Positions 56,750 through 64,000 of a DNA stretch of 64,000 nt are shown here, piece after piece (within the stretch, counting starts at the first letter, position 1; each line of letters opens with the position of its first letter). The translations under genes and the position numbers were made by a program. The stretch spans positions 102,174,436-102,238,435 of the forward strand of contig CM061243.1 of the NCBI GenBank assembly GCA_030848705.1, in the 5' to 3' direction. The notes below the pieces were generated by a model. The model searched no databases. It was not told where the DNA came from and saw only the letters and a program-made list of their open reading frames with translations. The DNA is from Heracleum sosnowskyi. Lineage: Eukaryota > Streptophyta > Magnoliopsida > Apiales > Apiaceae.

Positions 56750-57460
56750 AATAAATTTTCAATTGATTTTTTCGACGATCCAACCATACGGATGTTAAAA
56801 GATACTCATTCTAGTGTTGGGAAAAAATAATCAAAAAATAAAAAGCCCCGGTTGTGCCCTATCTTTTCAAAAAACGTTGGAAGAATATTGCTTTCAAGAA
56901 CGGGACATGTGTCAAATTCACTGAATTATTTTTTCAATTGATTTCTTCGACGATCCAACCGTACGGATGTTAAAATATACTCATTCTAGTGTTGGGAAAA
57001 AATAATCAAAAAATAAAAAGCCCCGGTTGTGCCGCATCTTTTCAAAAAACGTTGGAAGAGTATTGCTTTCAAGAACGGGACATGTGTCAGATTCACTGAA
57101 TTATTTTTTCAATTGATTTCTTCGACGATCAAACCATACGGATGTTAGTCGATACTCATTCTAGTGTTGGGAAAAAAAATAATCAAAAAATAAAAAGCCC
57201 CGGTTGTGCCGTATCTTTTAAAAAAACGTTGGAACAATATTGCTTTCAAGAACGGGACATGTGTCAGATTCACTGAATTATTTTTTCAATTGATTTCTTC
57301 GACGATCCAACCGTACGTATGTTAATTGATACTCATTTTAGTGTTGGGAAAAAATAATCAAAAAATAAAAAGCCCCGGTTGTGCCGCATCTTTTCAAAAA
57401 ATGTTGGAACAATACTGTGTTTTAGGAATAGGACACGTCTCAGATTCAATGTATAATTTT
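56750..57460. repeat. Tandem array of four units, about 176 bp
   Basis: CGACGATC recurs at 56773, 56948, 57123 and 57300. The units share CATTCTAGTGTTGGGAAAAA, AAAGCCCCGGTTGTGCC and AAGAACGGGACATGTGTCA. The last unit is the most diverged. Confidence 0.93.
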
Positions 57461-57639
57461 TTTGAAATTATCAAAAATGTTGCAGTAACATTCAAATTTT
57501 AATTAATTTTTATATTTTAAGTCAGTTATAGTATATTAATATGTTTTAAAATATATTATGTACTTACACATGATTTTTTCTTAATTTTAAATTATAAAAA
57601 AAAAATTATACACGAGTACACAGACAGAAATTTCACGGG

Positions 57640-57990
57640 CGGCAATTTTCCCCCTAAACTGAATTATTGGAAGAGACTTCCCCCCTTACACGAAAAAATC
57701 TCACAAAATTCACTCTCACTCCACATCTCACAGCCTCACTCCACATCTCACATCTCACTTCACTCTCTCAATTAGGGTTTCGATTAACTGGCTCTCAATT
57801 AGGGTTTTGATTAATTGGGTTTCACTCTACTCTCGCATTTCATGGCCACACTCTCTCAGCTTTCAATTAAATTGTAAATACTTCACTTAAACTATCTCAT
57901 ATTTCCTTTATCGATCTTAAATACTTCTCTAATTTGTTTTTGATTTTGCAGGTGGTTAATTAGGGCTTCTCAACCCGATTAATTGGTAAA
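57640..57990 (+). promoter_or_regulatory. CT-rich leader with TTAGGGTTT motifs
   Basis: ACTCTCACTCC/CACATCTCAC repeats are followed by two AATTAGGGTTT copies and a splice-acceptor-like TTTTGCAG near 57950. TTAGGGTTT is the complement of the plant telo-box (AAACCCTAA), common near starts of housekeeping genes. It resembles leaders at 27220-27600 and 35260-35600 in the other CACTA elements. A promoter/5' UTR role is inferred. Confidence 0.5.
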
Positions 57991-58170
57991 TACTTCTCTT
58001 TATAATTTGTTTCATTGATTAATTTGTTCGCTGTATTAATGGGTATGTTTTATGCATATATGTTTGTATGTGTGTATACTATGTGTTAATGTATACTATG
58101 GGTATGTTTTATTGTTGTGTTAATTTATACTATGTGCGTGTGTACAAAACTATGTTCTTAGTTTTGAGCT

Positions 58171-58684
58171 GATAGTGGAGATGGTGGCACGATCAAAGGG
58201 ATTGATGAAAACACCACTATAATAGACTTTAATCACTTTCTTAGTATCCACATACCTGCATACCTCGACTCCATCAGAAAGGGTGTGGTGACTATGATGG
58301 TTTCCTACTTCAAATCTACGATAGTGCAAGATTTTTGTTAAACTGTATGATGTTATGTTGGAATCCCGATTTCTGGCTTGTGTTTTAGCAATCTGTTTAA
58401 CGATATAAATACTTTATGACTTGCTAAGTTTTTAATTGAATTAATCTTAACAGAGATCCTGAAATTGTCAAGAAAATAGGGGCTGCAACAACTCTTGAAG
58501 TGACGGCAACCGGAATTCCTTATACATTTGCTCCTTGTATTGCGGTATGATTGGATTACAACCTCTGCTGTTTTAAAGTGCTATACTATGTTCAGTTTCT
58601 GATAGTTTTTAGTACAGGTTTGCCGTGACCCAAGATGGGGTCGTTGTTATGAAAGCTATTTCCCTAACAAACTATTTCCCTAAC
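58171..58684 (+). pseudogene. Captured family-3 beta-glucosidase exons, order permuted
   Basis: Segment one (58171-58341) reads GDGGTIKGIDENTTI, then FLSIHIPAYLDSIRKGV and TMMVSYF, ending in TAA. Segment two (58454-58544, between TAACAG and GTATGA) reads DPEIVKKIGAATTLEVTATG and then IPYTFAPCIAV. Segment three (58618-58684) reads VCRDPRWGRCYESYFPN. In plant GH3 beta-glucosidases segments two and three precede segment one, so the order here is rearranged. The enzyme family hydrolyses beta-glucans and glucosides, often in the cell wall. No complete protein can come from this locus. Confidence 0.87.
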
Positions 58685-60292
58685 ATGGATATTTCTTATG
58701 GTAAAACATGGATATTTATATAGAGCTCTGTTTTCTCTGTATATATATTTAGTTCTAACTTTTAAAATCTTTGAACAGTATTTGTTTGATAAGATTCTTA
58801 AGACTTAAGAGTGTTTGCATAAGCTTTATCAGAGGTATTTGAAGTGTTTACCCTAATCTCTATTTGCAATACATCAAAGTTGGCATAGAGGTCAGTAGTC
58901 CCAAGGCTGTTTCTAACATATATTATATGTCCATTAGTCAAATTGTGCAGGTAAAATGAGAGTCAGTAGTCTATTTCGCTAGTTTGCTATTTTTACTAGT
59001 TTTCTATTTTGCCAGTAGATTTGATTGAGAGGCAAGAAGTTTAGGTTAATGGCAGCATCCCTTCTGCCTTAGGTAGATGCAATGTACTAGAATAAATGTT
59101 GACCTTTTGCTTTCTAGACTTGGGAAACTGATAAATATACTTGATATGATTCTTAGGGACTTTAGTAATACATTGAACTAGTCCAGGGAATGATAAAAAC
59201 AAAATAAATATCCTTAATGGAGATGTTTTTCTCAGAGATGTGCTATTCTGGACAGCTTGACCGCTTCTGACTAAAACTAGGATAACTTCCTGTAGAAAAT
59301 GTATTTTTACGAGCCGTAAATTTTACTGAAAACTAGACTTCAATACCTTTCCAATGGTATATCACACTGCACCTAGAACCATTCAGATCAAAGCAGTGTA
59401 TTCTGCGAAGTTGGCTCAAAAACAACCTCAGCATTCTGATTTTCTGCGTCAAATTTGCTTGCGAATCCCATTTAGTTCCTCTGTTCATTTAATTATTTTT
59501 ATGTTTGGCTGCAACATATGGTTAATGTGGACTTACTTTACTTCAAACATTTAATGGTATCTAGATTATCATTTTACAGTAGAGCAAGAAGTGGGATCAG
59601 CTACACATGGCTGTTTTGATTTTAATGGTACCTAATTATCAACATCTTATAATTAAAATATTTTCTCTGTTTTTTTCTGATTTTTAAGACTCATGTGACC
59701 TTGCATATGTGATATGACTTACAGATTATCCCCCATTTCCTTTCTCCCAAACTTCTTGGAAGTTCTATATTACTTGACATTTGATTGAACAGTGACACTG
59801 CTAAAATTACACTATCTCAACCAAACTTAATACCTAGACAAAATCCAACAATGGGCCTTCGCCTTTAGTATTAATATTTTTAAAGGTCTTTTTAAAATTA
59901 TGTTAGAGTTTGTACAATCTGTACAGAACTAAGTTAGAAGTTAGCATCTTCCCCAAAGGCCATCGTCTTAGTTTATACAGTTTGTGTTCCGCATAGATAA
60001 TAATGTTTTTATAGGTACATGCTCCTAACATATCTATAATCTGGGACTAGGGCAGCTAGGGCAACAATTTGAGTCGATCACTTATGAGTCACTTGGTCTG
60101 TGGTCCAACCCCTTCAAAAGCTTCTACTCTGCAACATATCTTTTCTGCAAAAAAAGAATACCAGGACCATGCAATAATGTAACATTCAGGTTTATGAATG
60201 CCCTATTCATGTATTTTTCTGTAAAGTATATTCTTCTGTGAAAAAAAATATAATGATAACGAATAAATCATTGTGGTTGCTCCGTGGTGCAG

Positions 60293-60828
60293 GGACAAGT
60301 GGCATATGGAGAATTGGTGCTATCAATGAGGCTGGTGGATGGAAAGATCAAACAACAGTTGAAGATATATATGGATCTTGCTGTTCGAGCTAGTCTCAAG
60401 GGTTTGAAATTTGTTTACCTCGGTGATCTTCAGTATACTGTTCACAGATCAATTTGATCATGCATTATGTAATATACTCATAACCACTTAAGATCTGTTC
60501 TTTTTAGATAAAATGTTACACATTAGGATTGATAAAGTTTTCAATTGTTTTTGTAATGTAGTAATTGATTTTGCTATAAAATTTGTACGTTAAACTTATA
60601 ATAGGTAAAAAGTGAACTTACTAGCACATTCAAGGCCTTTCGGTATCAGCAACATAGATGGTCTTGCGGTCCTGCCAATTTATTTAGAAAAATGGTGATG
60701 GAAATTGCGAGGAACAAGGTAATGTTAGCTCTTTTGTTACAATTGTGATTTGTGGAATCAAGAAATTTTTACTGATATATCTTTTCTTTCTTTTTTCATA
60801 ATTGTTGCAGAAAGTTAACTTATGGTAA
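60293..60828 (+). pseudogene. Captured CSLA (glucomannan synthase) exons
   Basis: Exon one from 60293 (after GTGCAG) reads TSGIWRIGAINEAGGWKDQT and TVED. It then shifts frame in an ATATAT stretch (a 4 bp excess) and continues MDLAVRASLKGLKFVYLGDL. Exon two (60605-60718) reads VKSELTSTFKAFRYQQHRWS and CGPANLFRKM, with the QxxRW motif of processive family-2 glycosyltransferases. Exon three (60811-60828) is KVNLW then TAA. CSLA proteins make the mannan backbone in the Golgi. This covers the middle of the protein only; the first donor site also looks altered. Confidence 0.9.
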
Positions 60829-61289
60829 AACTACAAGTTTGGCATCGGCTTCGACTCCTGTAGTAGCATGGACAGGGGGTAGTTTAATTATTATGGAGTT
60901 GGGTTTTAAAACTTTGGTTATCTTTTGTCATATGTTTTATTTCGTACACTGTCTTTTGTTTCTTGGTGTTGTGTGGTGAATGATGGGAGAAGTTAGATTA
61001 TATTTTGGTGTTGGATGACCGGTGGAGTTTGGATTATATTTTGGCTAGGTTTTGGATGATTGGTGGAGTTGTATTACTTTGAACTTTGAATTGGTTGGTT
61101 AATTTTGTAAATGGATTTGATTATGTACCAACTAGGTCTTGCAAATTTTTGAATTTAAGTGTTGCGGTTGCTATTATTACTAATGTTGCAATATTTCATT
61201 TTTTGTTGCTCTAGTAGATAGACCTAGTGTTACATTACCTATATCATAACAATATCTAGTATTTCATTAGCTAAAGATTTAGTGTTGTA

Positions 61290-61625
61290 ATAGAATGTGG
61301 GGTCCACCAGTGATGGGGCACAAATGTGGGACCCACTGCTGACGTGGTAATTTTGTGGACCCTACAAGTGACGTGGCACCAGGTGACATGGCAATTTCGT
61401 GGGCCCCACATGTGACGTGGCACTTGGTGACATGGCAATTCTGTAGGCCCCACAAGTGACGTGGCACCTGGTGATGTGGCAATTCTGTGGGGCCCACATG
61501 TGACTGGCATTAGGTGATGTGGCAATTTAGTGGGCCCCACAAGTGACGTGGCACTAGGTGACGTGGCAATTTAGTTGTGGGCCCCACATGTGGGCCCCAC
61601 AAGTGACGTGGCATACAAGTGGCAC
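61290..61625. repeat. GC-rich subterminal array
   Basis: Six to seven degenerate units of about 45-60 bp, each with GTGACGTGGCA, GGTGACATGGCAATT and TGGGGCCCAC variants. It is the right-end counterpart of the GGGCCCCAC array at 55360. Confidence 0.88.
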
Positions 61626-61868
61626 CTGGTTAGGTAGAGGTAACACGGTTCTTGTGTTGCATTTGTTTGATTTGGTGTTACTCTATGGGCCAAATGTTAT
61701 ACTTTGCCCTGTGTTACCATTGAGAAGGAAAGCGTTGCATTTGATGTCAAAGGTAACATTGGCGGATGAAATGGTAAAAGTGCGTTACCTTAGGCCTGAT
61801 GCAACAGAAATCGTGTCTAAGGTAACAGTAGGTGTGTGTTGCATCCGGCCATCTATGGCGTAGTGTCA

Positions 61869-62737
61869 GACTGGAACATGCAATATTGAGTAGATTTTAC
61901 TTTTTGATAGGTGGCATTGACAATGATCATGTAGATGAAAATAATTGGCTACCGCAAGGAGAGCAAGGTGGAGTGTTGATGTTTCATGATTCGCATAATA
62001 GGTGTTGCGTTATTATAATGTTGAATAAAGGAGAGATTCAAGAAAGGAAAGCGAATCCAAGTTGAGAATAATGTTTATGACATGGTATTTCCCTCGGCCA
62101 AAGATTCAACAGCATAATTGGACAACCAGCTATCCCTTATAACATTGTCAAATTTCCTTTATTTTGCACCTCCAGAATCTCAAGTATAAGAGGATCTCCA
62201 ACATCAACAACCCCCTATTTCACTCTTAAAAATGACATGAAAAATAAAACTTCTAATAAGTTATTATATTATATAATGTGCCAACTTGACGTCAATGCTC
62301 TTTATTTATAGCTTATTTATTTTTTAGACTCCACTATGACAAATATTAAATTTTATATAAGTATTATAGGGTAAGAATTCCAGAAAAGATGAATATCAAT
62401 TTTTTACATACTCTTGAAGTGAAGAAGAGTCTCAAGTGTAAATGGGCCCACATCCACGTCATTGCACAAACTCATAACTGACCACCTTTGTAAAAATCGA
62501 CCATTCACATTTTATTAAATTGTTTCACTAATTTTTTTGAAAGGTGTCACGTTCTTATTGGCTAAGACCAAGCAGGTGTCCGAATCTACTCATTTCCAAG
62601 TTACCCAATTTAAAATTTTATTTAATAAATGTTTTTGTACTATATTCATTACAAAAAGATAAATTATAAATGTTATGAGCTCAAAATATAACACTATATT
62701 GTAGAAATATCTACAATATATTATAAGTGACCATTTG
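61869..62737. other. Flank with weak F-box-like tail
   Basis: At 61910-62130 a plus frame with WLPQGEQGGVLMFHD and later sequence near 62050-62110 loosely resembles the end of an FBA-type F-box gene such as 4280-4413. This is not firm. The rest is AT-rich with no gene. Confidence 0.3.
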
Positions 62738-62973
62738 TGTAACACCCCAGTTTCACATCGAGAAGATTTATGTCTTTAGTTCAGTTTATAAGGCATAATA
62801 CTACAACTACTACTAAGTGCACCAACAAATCATGATTTTTTTGGGGCCTGTGGTAGTCTCATGGTTACCCAATTTGTTGAATTTGGGCCAATAGGCTTTG
62901 GCTTATTTCGAACTCGGAATTGGAATTTGACCCGATTTCCATAAAGACTCAGGATTTGACCAGGGTTGTGACA
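62738..62973 (+). repeat. Possible small LTR (TRIM-like) with primer-site sequence
   Basis: Starts TGTAACACCCC, has CACATCGAGAAG near the start and TTTATAAGGC, and ends GTTGTGACA. GATATCAGAGCC, close to a Met-tRNA primer site, follows at 62977 and is directly duplicated at 63017. TGTAACACCCC starts with a CACATCG motif are common in small plant LTR elements. No second LTR is found. Confidence 0.5.
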
Positions 62974-63092
62974 TAGGATATCAGAGCCGATTCTCGAAAG
63001 TACGATTAGTTAAGTGATATCAGAGCCGATTCTCGAAAGTTGAATTAGTTAAGTCACAGGAGGTGGGGCTGGTGGTTATCGCACAATGTACA

Positions 63093-63586
63093 TGTTAGGC
63101 CGAATTACACAATATATAATCAATATAAGTATATTAATAACAATTGAGAACACTGTTTATGAATCAACAACTGAATTATATAAATAACTCTTCTCTCAGT
63201 GATGTTAAAGAATCACAGAGAGCTGCTAGGTTACAAGAATAATGTATTCAGTATTCGCATCCCTTTTAGGGTTAACCTATCTGTGTTTATATAATACACA
63301 GTTACATAATCAATCTCTAATTGATATTCCTATAAATTAGCTATACAAATCATATAAAATTAGAATTGCTTCTGTCTTCTGTTCCGTTTCCTTAACTGTC
63401 TCAATATATCTTGCTTCTTTCCATCTTCAAGATATATTGCTTCTAGAATCTTTATATTAGCACCGACAGCTAAGGTAAACTTTCTCCACGTCAGACTTTA
63501 ATAAACTCTGACTGGCTTCCAGTAAACTCTGATGAGTACCTGGTACTTAAACACTGATGAACAAACGTCAGCAATTATATCTAACA
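63093..63586 (-). repeat. 3' LTR of a copia element running off the window
   Basis: Plus strand TGTTAGGCC to ATCTAACA, 494 bp, with flank GTACA at 63088-63092. A polypurine tract follows at 63587, so the element is minus-strand and extends beyond 64000. It matches the solo LTR at 535-1025. Confidence 0.93.
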
Positions 63587-63600
63587 ATCTCCCCCAACTT
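63587..63600 (-). other. Polypurine tract
   Basis: Minus strand AAGTTGGGGGAGAT adjacent to the 3' LTR, close to the tract of the young copia element at 47813. Confidence 0.9.
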
Positions 63601-63731
63601 GTGCATAATAAAGATGTACAAGTTAATAGATAATTGATGATGTCAAAACATATAACAAATGCAGTGTTTAAATATAATCAGAGTTTAACTTTAACTTAGA
63701 ACAAAAAACTTTAAAAACTTACAGTCAGACT

Positions 63732-64000
63732 TTACTTAATCTCTTCAATATCAGGCACTGTCCTGAGATAGTCAATAAGTAGCCTCCTTTCAGCTTTTTC
63801 CAGCTCATCTACCATGACCCCTTTCAATTCCTTGAGTTCTGGATCACTTTCTCCAGTCTGGTAGATAGCAGCTCTCAGAGAATAAATGCTGTTCTTCCTC
63901 ATTTCATTCCCTAGCCGAATATAGTAAGATTTGTCAGACTCTAAGTTGAACTCCAAAACTTTTATACCCAGTGCAGTATTGAACTTTGCACTGTTTCTCT
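63732..64000 (-). CDS. C-terminus of a third-region retrotransposon protein, partial
   Basis: The minus frame is open from the window end to a stop at 63732. It contains RKNSIYSLRAAIYQTGESD, then PELKELKGVM and LEKAERRLLIDYL. It aligns with the last 75 residues of the frame ending at 47714 (NSI-x2-LRAAIYQ, D-x-EL-x2-LK, LL at the end). It lies just before the polypurine tract, the same position as in the other element. The start is outside the window. Function unknown. Confidence 0.75.
   Translation of the reverse strand, partial: RNSAKFNTALGIKVLEFNLESDKSYYIRLGNEMRKNSIYSLRAAIYQTGESDPELKELKGVMVDELEKAERRLLIDYLRTVPDIEEIK

Larger units (their letters stand above)
55140..61865 (+). mobile_element. 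CACTA transposon, 6.7 kb, with beta-glucosidase and CSLA fragments
   Basis: The termini CACTACGCCATAGATGGCCG match as exact inverse ends, and the similarity runs on for about seven more bases. The 3 bp duplication is TCA (55137-55139 and 61866-61868). From left: subterminal repeats; a tandem array rich in GGGCCCCAC (55360-56710); telomere-like repeats; a second tandem array (56750-57460); a CT-rich leader; exons of a family-3 beta-glucosidase; exons of a cellulose-synthase-like A protein; a GGGCCCCAC/GTGACGTGGCA array (61290-61625); the right terminus. No transposase is seen. Confidence 0.93.

Noticed and set aside
61271..61540. 89-codon minus frame with repeated GPTxLPHH
   Set aside because: Created by the GGGCCCCAC/GTGACGTGGCA tandem array; overlapping frames give the same type of repeat.

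Overview
This window is plant nuclear DNA, almost certainly from a flowering plant and probably a eudicot. I cannot name the species. The evidence is the wall-to-wall Ty1/copia and Ty3/gypsy LTR retrotransposons with initiator-Met tRNA primer sites, CACTA transposons, a Stowaway MITE, and captured exons of plant proteins (SEC15B-type exocyst subunit, UBC22-type E2, CSLA mannan synthase, plant family-3 beta-glucosidase, malectin/LRR receptor kinase). I see no complete host gene, no rRNA or tRNA gene, and nothing bacterial or organellar.

Layout. 1-3726: a decayed minus-strand copia element, cut by the window edge and split by a solo LTR (535-1025). It sits in an F-box-type gene remnant (3727-4413). 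5797-25473: a second minus-strand copia element whose RNase H region is replaced by a one-ended CACTA carrying a SEC15B fragment (6304-7934), and whose integrase is split by a 13.8 kb gypsy element with 4.56 kb LTRs and a wrecked interior (9147-22942). 26778-29489: a complete CACTA element with a receptor-kinase fragment. 30241-52625: a five-level nest, namely a TA microsatellite holding a Stowaway MITE, a gag-protease-only gypsy element (30283-52309), a CACTA with E2 and exonuclease exons (34752-50712), and a very young 11,996 bp copia element (36428-48423). 52653-54232: two palindromic DNA elements. 55140-61865: a CACTA with permuted beta-glucosidase exons joined to CSLA exons. 62738-62973: a small LTR with a primer-site-like sequence. 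63093-64000: the 3' end of another copia element of the same LTR family as the solo LTR at the left edge.

The most interesting object is the young copia element. Its 600 bp LTRs differ at one base and its target duplication is perfect (TAATA). Besides gag and pol, which share one frame interrupted by a single TAG, it has a third coding region of about 1,215 codons between pol and the 3' LTR, interrupted by a single TAA. It also has an antisense 128-codon gene with its own TATA box and good start context. The last part of the third region is clearly related to the frame beside the 3' LTR of the separate element at the right edge, so this is a family trait and not a chance frame. The protein shows no signal peptide or membrane segment, so an envelope role is not supported.

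The second theme is gene capture. All four CACTA elements carry spliced-gene fragments of host origin. Three of them (26.8, 34.8 and 55.1 kb) share a layout: terminal repeat, subterminal repeats, CT-rich leader with TTAGGGTTT-like motifs, then captured exons.

Coordinates of element ends come from target duplications and terminal repeats read by eye. Family names come from motif recognition, without any database search.
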